64,000 nt of DNA, taken from assembly GCF_000747525.1 (NCBI RefSeq), contig NZ_CP009278.1, positions 1,178,001 through 1,242,000 on the forward strand, read 5' to 3'. Shown piece after piece: positions 15,532 to 24,192 of this stretch (its first letter is position 1; the number at the start of each line of letters is the position of its first letter). Source of the stretch: Sphingobacterium sp. ML3W. Its GTDB lineage: Bacteria; Bacteroidota; Bacteroidia; Sphingobacteriales; Sphingobacteriaceae. The notes beneath the pieces were generated by a model. It saw only the letters and a list, made by a program, of their open reading frames with translations. It ran no database searches and was not told the DNA's origin. The position numbers and the translations under genes are program-made.

Positions 15532-18066
15532 TTAATCTTCTTTCTTATCAGCAGGCTCGATTGGTCTTTCAGAACGATCGGCAACTACTTCAATTTCTTT
15601 CGTTTCAGTATTTAAATCGACTTTTAGACGATCGCCAGATTTGATATCACCTTTTAATATTTCCTCAGCGATTGGATCTTCCAAATACTTCTGGATTGCT
15701 CGTTTTAATGGACGGGCTCCAAAATTAGTATCATATCCTTTCTCTGCAATAAAATCTTTAGCAACATCACTCAAGTCTATCGTATAGCCTAAATCTGTAA
15801 TTCGACCAAAAAGAGATTGCAATTCAATATCAATGATTTTAAAGATATTCTCCTTAGATAACGAGTTGAAGACAATTACATCATCAATACGGTTTAAGAA
15901 CTCGGGAGCAAATGCACGTTTTAAAGCTGTTTCGATAACAGTTCTAGAATGTGAATCCGCCTGTGTAGTTTTTGCCGCAGTGGTAAATCCAACACCTTGA
16001 CCAAATTCTTTTAATTGACGTGCTCCGATATTTGAAGTCATGATGATGATTGTATTTCTAAAATCAACTTTACGACCTAAACTATCTGTCAATTGACCTT
16101 CGTCCAATACCTGCAACAACAAGTTGAAGACATCAGGATGTGCTTTTTCAATCTCATCCAATAAGATGACGGCGTATGGTTTACGACGGACTTTCTCTGT
16201 TAATTGTCCACCTTCTTCATAACCCACATATCCCGGAGGCGCTCCCACTAAACGGGAAATCGCAAATTTCTCCATGTACTCACTCATGTCGATTTGAATC
16301 AACGCATCTTGAGAATCAAACATAAAGCGCGCTAACTCTTTTGCTAGCTCGGTTTTACCAACACCAGTAGGACCAAGGAAAATGAATGAACCGATTGGTT
16401 TTTTCGGGTCTTTTAAACCTGCACGTGTACGTTGGATAGCTTTCACTAATTTATGTACAGCGTCATCTTGTCCAATGATTCTATTTTTCATCAAGTCACC
16501 CATGTTCAATAGCTTTTGACTATCTGTTTGGCTCACACGTTGTACAGGAATACCCGTCATCATCGAAACAACTTCAGCAACATTATCTTCAGTTACGACA
16601 TAACGTTTCGCTTTAGTTTCTTCTTCCCATGCTAATTTTTCACGGTCGAGTTCCTCCAACAGTTTTTTCTCAGTGTCACGTAACTTAGCAGCTTCTTCAT
16701 ATTTTTGACTACGAACCACACGATTTTTCTCTAATTTGATTTCTTCGATTTTCTCTTCGATATCAATAATCGTTTGTGGAACATGTATGTTCGTCAAATG
16801 CACACGAGAACCAGCCTCATCCAATGCATCGATAGCTTTATCAGGTAAGAAACGATCGGTTATATAACGAGTCGTTAAGCTTACACAAGCCTCAATAGCC
16901 TCCGGAGTATAGTTTACATTATGATGCTCCTCGTATTTTTCTTTAATACGATTTAAAATTTCAATCGTTTCATCATGAGTCGCTGGCTCAATGGTTACGC
17001 GTTGAAAACGACGATCCAAAGCACCATCTTTCTCGATGTATTGGCGATACTCATCTAATGTTGTAGCACCGATACATTGAATTTCACCCCTCGCCAATGC
17101 TGGCTTGAACATGTTGGATGCATCCAATGAACCCGAAGCTCCACCAGCACCCACGATAGTGTGAATTTCATCGATAAATAAGATCACATCAGGTGATTTC
17201 TCCAATTCGTTCATCACCGCTTTCATACGCTCTTCAAACTGACCACGATATTTCGTGCCAGCAACTAAAGAGGCTAAGTCAAGTGTGACAACTCGTTTTC
17301 CGAATAAAACACGTGATACCTTACGTTGTACAATACGTAGTGCAAGTCCTTCTGCAATCGCAGATTTACCAACACCCGGTTCTCCGATTAACAACGGATT
17401 GTTTTTCTTACGACGTGATAAAATCTGAGAAACGCGTTCTATTTCTTTTTCACGACCTACGATAGGGTCAAGACGACCTTCCTCTGCGGCTTTTGTTAAG
17501 TCACGTCCGAAGTTATCCAAAACCGGAGTTTTAGATTTAATATCAGAGACCTTTTTAGGTTGAATGAATTGCTCTTCCTCAGGGTAATCGTCATCACCAG
17601 TCGACGATCCTGGAGCCTCATCACGAATTGTTGTCTTATTTTGTTCTACTTCCGCTTTGAAGATATCATAACTCACTTGATATTGCTGCAATATTTGAGA
17701 AGCGATATTATCCTCATCTCTTAAAATTGCCAATAATAAATGTTCTGTTCCTATGATTTCACTTTTAAAAATCTTAGCTTCTAAATATGTGATTTTAAGT
17801 ACTTTTTCTGCTTGTTTTGTAAGTGGCATATTGCCAATAGGAGCGCGAGATACAGATGAGCTTTTCACGGCCTCCTCTACAGATAGACGTAAAGCTGCAG
17901 TATCGATTCCGATATTTTTCAGAATCTTGATTGCCATGCCATCACCTTCACGAATCAGACCTAACAATAAATGTTCCGTACCAATATAATCGTGACGCAA
18001 TCTCAAAGCCTCTTCTCTACTGTACGATATGACATCTTTTACGCGCGGTGAAAATTTTGCTTCCAT
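15532..18066 (-). CDS. clpC: ATP-dependent Clp protease ATP-binding subunit ClpC
   Basis: 844 residues. Two Clp-N repeats span about residues 1-145 (GTEHLLLGLIREGDG, GTEHLLLAILRDEDN). The first AAA+ module has Walker A GEPGVGKS and Walker B VILFIDEIH. A UVR-type middle segment (EEAAKLRDTEKKLLEEL) marks ClpC rather than ClpA or ClpB. The second AAA+ module has GPTGVGKTE, and the ClpB D2-small domain ends the protein. It unfolds substrates and feeds them to ClpP. It lies divergent from ettA, with a 181-bp shared upstream region. No CtsR or CIRCE-type operator was noticed. Confidence 0.95.
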   Translation of the reverse strand: MEAKFSPRVKDVISYSREEALRLRHDYIGTEHLLLGLIREGDGMAIKILKNIGIDTAALRLSVEEAVKSSSVSRAPIGNMPLTKQAEKVLKITYLEAKIFKSEIIGTEHLLLAILRDEDNIASQILQQYQVSYDIFKAEVEQNKTTIRDEAPGSSTGDDDYPEEEQFIQPKKVSDIKSKTPVLDNFGRDLTKAAEEGRLDPIVGREKEIERVSQILSRRKKNNPLLIGEPGVGKSAIAEGLALRIVQRKVSRVLFGKRVVTLDLASLVAGTKYRGQFEERMKAVMNELEKSPDVILFIDEIHTIVGAGGASGSLDASNMFKPALARGEIQCIGATTLDEYRQYIEKDGALDRRFQRVTIEPATHDETIEILNRIKEKYEEHHNVNYTPEAIEACVSLTTRYITDRFLPDKAIDALDEAGSRVHLTNIHVPQTIIDIEEKIEEIKLEKNRVVRSQKYEEAAKLRDTEKKLLEELDREKLAWEEETKAKRYVVTEDNVAEVVSMMTGIPVQRVSQTDSQKLLNMGDLMKNRIIGQDDAVHKLVKAIQRTRAGLKDPKKPIGSFIFLGPTGVGKTELAKELARFMFDSQDALIQIDMSEYMEKFAISRLVGAPPGYVGYEEGGQLTEKVRRKPYAVILLDEIEKAHPDVFNLLLQVLDEGQLTDSLGRKVDFRNTIIIMTSNIGARQLKEFGQGVGFTTAAKTTQADSHSRTVIETALKRAFAPEFLNRIDDVIVFNSLSKENIFKIIDIELQSLFGRITDLGYTIDLSDVAKDFIAEKGYDTNFGARPLKRAIQKYLEDPIAEEILKGDIKSGDRLKVDLNTETKEIEVVADRSERPIEPADKKED

Positions 18067-18247
18067 GTAATTTACCTTTCTTTTAATGACCAGAATGATA
18101 TAAATGTAATAAATTTACTTTATCAATCCTTAATATTTTAGTAATATTTATCAACAATTAAGCCATCCTACAAATTCGATCAAAATGTCAGTATAAAAGT
18201 TTACATTTGTGTGTATTTATTGTCCAAATAAAGTATAATTGATTAGT

Positions 18248-19930
18248 ATGTCAGACGAAAAAATAATCTTTTCAATGGCGGGTGTCAACAAAATCTACCC
18301 CCCTCAAAAACAAGTTTTAAAAAATATTTACCTTTCTTTTTTCTACGGTGCAAAGATTGGTGTAATCGGTCTTAATGGTTCGGGTAAATCCTCATTATTA
18401 AAAATAATTGCCGGTTTAGATAAATCATTCCAAGGTGAAGTTGTTTTCTCTCCAGGGTATTCTGTTGGCTATTTAGCGCAAGAGCCTATTTTGGATCCTG
18501 AAAAAACTGTTTTGGAAATTGTCCAAGAGGGTGTTGCTGAAATAACTGCTATCTTAAAAGAATACGAAGAAATTAATGAAAAATTTGGCTTACCAGAAGT
18601 GTATGAAAATGCAGATGAGATGGATAAGCTTTTAAACAGACAAGGTGAGCTTCAAGATATTATTGATGCGACTAATGCTTGGGAAATTGACTCGAAATTA
18701 GAACGCGCAATGGATGCTTTACGTTGTCCTGAACCAGATGCGAAGATTGCCAATTTGTCAGGAGGTGAGCGTCGTCGTGTAGCAATGTGTCGTCTTTTAC
18801 TTCAAGAACCGGATGTTTTATTGTTGGATGAGCCTACCAACCACTTGGACGCAGAGTCTATTGATTGGTTAGAACAACATTTACAACAATATAAAGGAAC
18901 TGTCATTGCCGTTACCCACGATAGATACTTCTTGGATAATGTGGCTGGTTGGATCCTTGAGTTGGATCGTGGCGAAGGTCTTCCTTGGAAAGGAAATTAC
19001 TCTTCTTGGTTGGATCAAAAATCAAAACGCTTAGCGCAAGAAGAGAAAACAGAATCAAAACGTCAGAAAACATTAGAGCGCGAGTTGGAATGGGTACGTA
19101 TGGCGCCAAAAGCGAGACATGCCAAATCTAAAGCGCGTCTTCATAACTATGATAAATTAGCATCTGAAGAAACGAAAGATCGTGAAGAAAAATTAGAACT
19201 GTTCATCCCGCCAGGACCGCGTTTAGGAAATGTCGTGATCGAGGCGGATAATATTTCTAAAGCCTATGGTGACCGTATTTTATTTGAAAATTTAAGTTTC
19301 TCACTTCCTCCTGCTGGTATCGTAGGTATTATTGGTCCCAATGGTGCTGGTAAGACAACTTTATTCCGCCTAATCACTGGTCAAGAGCAACCGGATACCG
19401 GTACATTTAAAGTAGGTGAAACCGTTGTTATTGGATATGTAGATCAAAACCATGATGACCTTGATCCTGAGAAATCAGTATGGGAAAATATTACCGATGG
19501 TAATGAAAATATCATGCTGGGCAATCGCTCGTCAAACTCGAGAGCATATGTTTCTAAGTTCAACTTTAACGGTGCCGATCAACAAAAGAAAGTAGGTGTT
19601 TTATCAGGTGGTGAGCGTAACCGTGTACACTTGGCAATTACATTAAAGAAAAGTTCTAACGTACTGCTTTTAGATGAGCCTACCAACGATATTGACGTAA
19701 ATACCTTACGTGCTTTAGAAGAAGGGTTGGAGAACTTTGGTGGTTGTGCTGTAGTCATCTCCCACGATAGATGGTTCTTAGATCGTATCTGTACACATAT
19801 TCTAGCCTTTGAAGGTGATTCTCAAGTGAGATTCTTCGAGGGTAACTATTCGGAATATGAAGAAAATAGAAAGAAAAGACTTGGTGATGTTACACCACAT
19901 CGTCTAAAATATAAAAAATTAGTAAAATAG
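18248..19930 (+). CDS. ettA: Energy-dependent translational throttle protein EttA (ABC-F)
   Basis: 560 residues from the ATG at 18248; a TTG at 18239 is in frame but less likely. Two ABC cassettes are present: Walker A GLNGSGKSS and GPNGAGKTT, signatures LSGGERRR and LSGGERNR, Walker B VLLLDEPTNHLD and VLLLDEPTNDID. The linker with an arm-type insertion (ELEWVRMAPKARHAKSKARL) matches EttA rather than Uup or YheS. EttA binds the ribosomal E site and gates early elongation according to the ATP/ADP ratio. The stop is only 3 bp before the following kinase gene, so the three genes probably form one operon. Confidence 0.93.
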   Translation: MSDEKIIFSMAGVNKIYPPQKQVLKNIYLSFFYGAKIGVIGLNGSGKSSLLKIIAGLDKSFQGEVVFSPGYSVGYLAQEPILDPEKTVLEIVQEGVAEITAILKEYEEINEKFGLPEVYENADEMDKLLNRQGELQDIIDATNAWEIDSKLERAMDALRCPEPDAKIANLSGGERRRVAMCRLLLQEPDVLLLDEPTNHLDAESIDWLEQHLQQYKGTVIAVTHDRYFLDNVAGWILELDRGEGLPWKGNYSSWLDQKSKRLAQEEKTESKRQKTLERELEWVRMAPKARHAKSKARLHNYDKLASEETKDREEKLELFIPPGPRLGNVVIEADNISKAYGDRILFENLSFSLPPAGIVGIIGPNGAGKTTLFRLITGQEQPDTGTFKVGETVVIGYVDQNHDDLDPEKSVWENITDGNENIMLGNRSSNSRAYVSKFNFNGADQQKKVGVLSGGERNRVHLAITLKKSSNVLLLDEPTNDIDVNTLRALEEGLENFGGCAVVISHDRWFLDRICTHILAFEGDSQVRFFEGNYSEYEENRKKRLGDVTPHRLKYKKLVK

Positions 19931-19933
19931 TTC

Positions 19934-21124
19934 ATGGACAGTGCGAAGCTTTTAGAGGCGATTATTGATCATGCTATCGATGGGATTATTACCATTGATA
20001 ATCGCGGTATTATAGAATCTATCAATCCGGCAGCTTCTAGTTTATTTGGTTACACTGGAGAAGAGGTAATAGGCAATAATGTTTCGATGTTAATGCCCGA
20101 GCCGTACCATAGTGAGCACGATAGCTATATCAGTAATTATAAAAGTACAGGTCATAAAAAAATAATCGGGATAGGAAGGGAGGTTCTTGGAAGGAAAAAA
20201 GATGGAACCACCTTCCCGTTTCGTTTGGCTGTGAGTGAGGTATGGTATAAAAGAAGAAATATTTTTACCGGATTTATTCATGACCTTACACGAGAGAAAC
20301 TGGCAGAAAATCGACTAAAAAGACACGCCGTTGAACTGGAGCAAAAAGTAAGCGAAAGAACGAAGGATTTGATCATGCTGGTGTCGGAGTTGGAAAAAAC
20401 AAAGGCTGAAGTCTCCAAATCCTTGGAAAAAGAAAAAGAACTTGGTCAGTTAAAATCGCGGTTCGTTTCCATGGCTTCACACGAGTTTAGAACGCCATTG
20501 AGTTCGGTGCAATTATCCGCAGCCTTAATCGATAAATATATCGAAAAACCCGATTTTGCTAGTGTGCTAAAACATACCAACAAGATCAAAGGTTCAGTTC
20601 AATTACTAACGAGCATCTTAAATGATTTTCTTTCCTTAGAAAAGCTCGAAGCTGGAGTGGTCACGGTAGATAAAAAGATGATTAATGTAGTCGAATTAGC
20701 AGAAGAAATTACTGAAGAGATGCAATTGATCTGTAAGAAAAATCAACATATCATCTATCAACATACCGGTGCCGTTGGTATATTTATGCTGGACGCTAAC
20801 TTATTGAAAAATGCAGTTGTCAATTTGATTTCAAATGCCATAAAATATTCCGGAGAAGACACTTTCATTGAATTTAATACGATAGTTGACGCGGATACCT
20901 GTATTATAAAAGTGCGAGACAATGGCATTGGTATTCCTGTAGAGGAACAGGTCAATCTATTTGAACCATTTTTTAGAGCACATAATACGGGTAATATTCC
21001 GGGTACTGGACTTGGATTGAATATCGTGAAACGCTATGTTCACCTCATGGAGGGCACATTGGAATATAAATCTGCCATTAATGAAGGAGCTTTTTTTAAG
21101 ATGATATTTACGCAAGAAAAATAG
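19934..21124 (+). CDS. FixL-like heme-PAS sensor histidine kinase
   Basis: 396 residues, no membrane segment, so a cytoplasmic sensor. The PAS domain (residues 5-120) follows the FixL pattern closely: LMPEPYHSEHDSYISNY, IIGIGREVLGRKKDG, FPFRLAVSE. H62 and R82 are 20 residues apart and match the heme-ligand His and the oxygen-sensing Arg of rhizobial FixL (His200/Arg220 in Bradyrhizobium). A coiled coil (about 121-173) leads to the H-box MASHEFRTPLSS (H183) and the HATPase_c domain (NAVVNLISNAIKYSG, VRDNGIGIP, GTGLGLNIVKR). It should bind heme and signal low oxygen to the response regulator 6 bp downstream. Family is certain; heme binding is strongly suggested. Confidence 0.9.
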   Translation: MDSAKLLEAIIDHAIDGIITIDNRGIIESINPAASSLFGYTGEEVIGNNVSMLMPEPYHSEHDSYISNYKSTGHKKIIGIGREVLGRKKDGTTFPFRLAVSEVWYKRRNIFTGFIHDLTREKLAENRLKRHAVELEQKVSERTKDLIMLVSELEKTKAEVSKSLEKEKELGQLKSRFVSMASHEFRTPLSSVQLSAALIDKYIEKPDFASVLKHTNKIKGSVQLLTSILNDFLSLEKLEAGVVTVDKKMINVVELAEEITEEMQLICKKNQHIIYQHTGAVGIFMLDANLLKNAVVNLISNAIKYSGEDTFIEFNTIVDADTCIIKVRDNGIGIPVEEQVNLFEPFFRAHNTGNIPGTGLGLNIVKRYVHLMEGTLEYKSAINEGAFFKMIFTQEK

Positions 21125-21130
21125 TTGTAA

Positions 21131-22192
21131 GTGGAAAAGAAGACAATACTAATTATAGAAGATAATTCAGATATCCGAGAGGGAGCGACAGAGATTTTGG
21201 AGTTAACCGGTCAATATCATGTAATCGCTGCAGAAAATGGACGCTCTGGAGTGGAACTTGCAACCACTCATTTACCTGATTTGATATTGTGCGATATTAT
21301 GATGCCCGAATTGGATGGTTATGGGGTTTTATATATTCTCAGTAAAAACGAAGAAACGGCTCATATTCCATTTATTTTTATGACTGCTAAAGCTGAACGC
21401 TCGGATATGCGAAAAGCGATGGAATTGGGTGCTGATGATTATCTAACAAAACCTTTTGATGACGTCGAACTGCTAAATGCGATAGACGTTCGTTTTAAAA
21501 AACGTGGACAAATTGGAGAGGCCATCACCATCAAGAATTCTTTATACCTCAGTTCTGAAGAACAAGATTTCCTGTTAAAGGAATTGGTCGATAAATCGCG
21601 TGTTAAAGTATTTAAAAAAAAGCAACCCATTTACGAACAAGGAGATTCTCCGGTATTCGTTTATTTTGTAATAAGTGGAACTGTCAGAAATTTTCTTTGT
21701 TATGAAGATGGGCGTGAACTTTCTACAGATATGCAGTTAGCAGGTACATATCTAGGTTATGAAGCCATGTTATTGAATGAGAAATACTCCGATAATGTGG
21801 AAACTGTTGATAAATCTGAAATTGCACTCATTAGTAAGGAAGATTTTTTTGAATTGATGTACCGAAAACCACTGATAGCAGGAAAGTTTATTAAACTACT
21901 AACGGGTAATATCAGGGGAAAAGAAGAACAGCTGCTGGGATTCGCCTATGGTACCGTTCGTAAAAGAATCGCAAATGCCTTAATCAGTGTTGTTGAAAAA
22001 AGTATGGACCTGGGGAATGACGATGAATGTGTTATTCAGATATCCAGAGAGGGAATAGCGACGATTGCAGGTACTGCAAATGAAACTGTTTCTCGTATTC
22101 TTTCTGATTTTCGAGATGAAGATCTAATTGCTAAAGAGAAAAGTGCAATCCGTATTATATCGGTTAAAAAGCTTCGAAATATTAAGCAATAG
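21131..22192 (+). CDS. Response regulator fused to a CRP/FNR-type transcription factor
   Basis: 353 residues, start GTG at 21131; no ATG fits. The receiver (residues 1-120) has the acidic pair E10/D11, phospho-acceptor D55 (ILCDIMMPE), T85 and K107 (LTKPFD). A cyclic-nucleotide-binding-like beta barrel follows (about 150-270: FKKKQPIYEQGDSPVFVYFV, ISGTVRNF). The C-terminal Crp-type winged HTH has the recognition helix TANETVSRILSDF. It has no FNR-type N-terminal cysteine cluster. In rhizobia FixL signals to FixJ, which turns on FixK (a CRP-type protein); here receiver and CRP parts are one protein. The neighbouring hemN and cco genes are the expected targets. Confidence 0.9.
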   Translation: MEKKTILIIEDNSDIREGATEILELTGQYHVIAAENGRSGVELATTHLPDLILCDIMMPELDGYGVLYILSKNEETAHIPFIFMTAKAERSDMRKAMELGADDYLTKPFDDVELLNAIDVRFKKRGQIGEAITIKNSLYLSSEEQDFLLKELVDKSRVKVFKKKQPIYEQGDSPVFVYFVISGTVRNFLCYEDGRELSTDMQLAGTYLGYEAMLLNEKYSDNVETVDKSEIALISKEDFFELMYRKPLIAGKFIKLLTGNIRGKEEQLLGFAYGTVRKRIANALISVVEKSMDLGNDDECVIQISREGIATIAGTANETVSRILSDFRDEDLIAKEKSAIRIISVKKLRNIKQ

Positions 22193-22218
22193 CGCATTTT
22201 TTGCTGACTATAAAATAT

Positions 22219-22260
22219 AAAAGGGGTGGATTCAAAAGAATCCACCCCTTTTATATTTTT
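22219..22260. terminator. Strong terminator after the regulator operon
   Basis: A perfect 15-bp stem (22219-22233 with 22238-22252), AAAAGGGGTGGATTC and its complement, with an AAAA loop, then TATATTTTT. It separates the regulator operon from the hemN operon. Confidence 0.92.
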
Positions 22261-22287
22261 AGACCATTGACCATTATCGCTTAAATA

Positions 22288-22354
22288 TGTGACGAAGATC
22301 ACTTTTTTAGCTGACCAACTTCATGTGTAAGAATTTGAAGTCTATTTACTTTTG
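22288..22354 (+). promoter_or_regulatory. CRP-like operator and -7 element of the hemN-cco operon
   Basis: TGTGA-N6-TCACT at 22288-22303, flanked on the left by AAATA. A perfect -7 element TACTTTTG lies at 22347-22354 with no TTTG at -33. Operator centre to the first base of the -7 box is 51.5 bp. The same geometry and the same 14-bp AAATATGTGACGAA occur upstream of ccoN. The likely binder is the receiver-CRP protein encoded just upstream. Confidence 0.65.
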
Positions 22355-22388
22355 TTTTATTCGGATTTAGAATTTCAAAAGAGATCGC

Positions 22389-22802
22389 ATGAAAGTAGTT
22401 GTTTATAGTATTCAGACTCATGAAAAGGAGTTGTTAGCAGTAGCCAATGGCAAAATGCATGATTTGACATTAATCGCCAATGGCCTTAATGAAGAAACTA
22501 AAGTGTATGCTTCGGGAAAGGATGTTGTGGTCATTTCGGGAGCTGATATTTTGAAGTCTTCCATGATCCAGACCTTAAAAAGTATGGGGGTGGCCAGAAT
22601 TATGACACGTACCTTAGGAACCGATCATATTGATTTGGTGGAAGCGGGAAATTTAGATATACAAGTAGCCAATACGCCATTTGAAGATCAAAGTCCAAAA
22701 GGAATTGCAGAACAAACGATCCGTAATTTGAATTTGTGGGGCGCAGGAAAATGCGTAGGTACCGCTTGTTGCTGTTTGAAAGATTGTCCTGTAAAATCAT
22801 AG
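22389..22802 (+). CDS. Half-size D-lactate-dehydrogenase-like protein with a Cys cluster
   Basis: 137 residues. It starts MKVVVYSIQTHEKELL and contains LNEETKVYASGKDVVVISG and TRTLGTDHIDLVEAGNLDIQVANTP, the N-terminal lobe of D-2-hydroxyacid dehydrogenases. It stops before the NAD-binding Rossmann domain, and the full-length family is about 330 residues. Instead there is a short tail with C122, C127, C128, C129 and C133 (GKCVGTACCCLKDC). It cannot be a dehydrogenase. It is the first gene after the CRP-like box and ends 4 bp before hemN, so it belongs to the low-oxygen operon. The Cys cluster suggests metal, Fe-S or heme binding; this is inference. Confidence 0.8.
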   Translation: MKVVVYSIQTHEKELLAVANGKMHDLTLIANGLNEETKVYASGKDVVVISGADILKSSMIQTLKSMGVARIMTRTLGTDHIDLVEAGNLDIQVANTPFEDQSPKGIAEQTIRNLNLWGAGKCVGTACCCLKDCPVKS

Positions 22803-22806
22803 GTTC

Positions 22807-24183
22807 ATGATAGACAATACAAGCGAATCTAGACTGCAAGCATTAATCGAAAAATACAATGTTGCAGCTCCACGTTATACGAGTTACCCAACCGTTCCTT
22901 TTTGGGATAATGATCATTTTTCTCCTGATGAATGGTCTACAAGGGTCTACCATTCCTATCAAAAATCGAAAGATGCTGGAATAAGTCTTTATATCCATCT
23001 TCCGTTTTGTGAAAGTCTATGTACCTACTGTGGATGCAATACAAGAATTACAAAAAACCATAGGGTTGAAATACCATATATAACTAGTTTACTAAAAGAG
23101 TGGGGGATGTATACAGCAATATTGAAGGATGGTGCGCCTTTGATCTCTGAAATTCACCTCGGTGGAGGAACCCCTACTTTTTTTGCACCAGAACATCTTG
23201 CAAAACTGATTAACGGTATTAAAGCACAAGCTCAAATCGCTAAAGATGCGTCATTTTCATTCGAAGCGCATCCGGGTAATACGACTTATGAGCACTTAGC
23301 TGTTTTGTATCAATTAGGTTTTCGAAGATTGAGCTTAGGAATTCAAGATTTTGATCCATTAGTACAATTCACAATTAATAGAAAACAGGAAGTGGCAGAT
23401 GTGCAGCGTGTGATGCGAGAGGCACGTACACTTGGCTACACTTCTATTAATTTTGATTTAATATACGGTTTGCCTAAACAGAACCTAGCGACCATAACCG
23501 ATACGCTAAAAGCATCTCTAAAACTGAATCCGGATCGCATATCTTTTTATAGTTATGCCCATGTCCCTTGGATTAAACCTGGGCAGCGTCATTATACAGA
23601 AGAAGATCTACCAAGAGGCGAAGAAAAATTAGCGCTATATACAGCTGGAAAAAAATTAATACAAGAGGCTGGATATGAGGATGTCGGGATGGATCATTTT
23701 GCTAGGATAGGTGATGAGCTGTTTCTTGCCTTTCAGCAAGAAAGACTCCATCGTAATTTTATGGGATATGCCGATCGTTATCGCCCACTTCTTATTGGTT
23801 TGGGAGTGTCATCTATCAGTGATTCGTGGGATGGTTTTGCGCAAAATGCGAAAAGTGTCGAAGAGTATCAAAAACTGTTAGCACAAAATGAAATCCCTGT
23901 AGTGAAAGGGCACCTACTTGATCCAGAAGATTTGGTCATTAGGCGGTATATCCTGGACCTCATGTGTAAAGGAAAAACAAAGTTCGTTAGCGGGTTTCCT
24001 TTCAATGAAGCGATTTTAAATAGATTGGAAGTGATGATATTGGAAGGATTGGTTACGGAGGAAGAGGATATTATCACGATTTCTCCATTAGGTAAGTCCT
24101 TTTTGAGGAATGTATGTATGCAATTTGATTTGAAGCTCCAACAGTCTAAGGGAGAAAAGAAATTATTTAGTCAAGCTATTTAA
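22807..24183 (+). CDS. hemN: Oxygen-independent coproporphyrinogen III dehydrogenase
   Basis: 458 residues. A radical-SAM enzyme with the cluster motif C68-x3-C72-x2-C75 plus C77 (PFCESLCTYCGC). Other family marks are IHLGGGTPTF, RLSLGIQDFDP, INFDLIYGLPKQ and GMDHFA. The N-terminal AAPRYTSYPTVPFW is typical of true HemN rather than HemW. It converts coproporphyrinogen III to protoporphyrinogen IX without O2, supplying heme when oxygen is scarce. It fits the cbb3 oxidase genes that follow and those at 39.3 kb. Confidence 0.95.
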   Translation: MIDNTSESRLQALIEKYNVAAPRYTSYPTVPFWDNDHFSPDEWSTRVYHSYQKSKDAGISLYIHLPFCESLCTYCGCNTRITKNHRVEIPYITSLLKEWGMYTAILKDGAPLISEIHLGGGTPTFFAPEHLAKLINGIKAQAQIAKDASFSFEAHPGNTTYEHLAVLYQLGFRRLSLGIQDFDPLVQFTINRKQEVADVQRVMREARTLGYTSINFDLIYGLPKQNLATITDTLKASLKLNPDRISFYSYAHVPWIKPGQRHYTEEDLPRGEEKLALYTAGKKLIQEAGYEDVGMDHFARIGDELFLAFQQERLHRNFMGYADRYRPLLIGLGVSSISDSWDGFAQNAKSVEEYQKLLAQNEIPVVKGHLLDPEDLVIRRYILDLMCKGKTKFVSGFPFNEAILNRLEVMILEGLVTEEEDIITISPLGKSFLRNVCMQFDLKLQQSKGEKKLFSQAI

Positions 24184-24192
24184 GATAAGACA

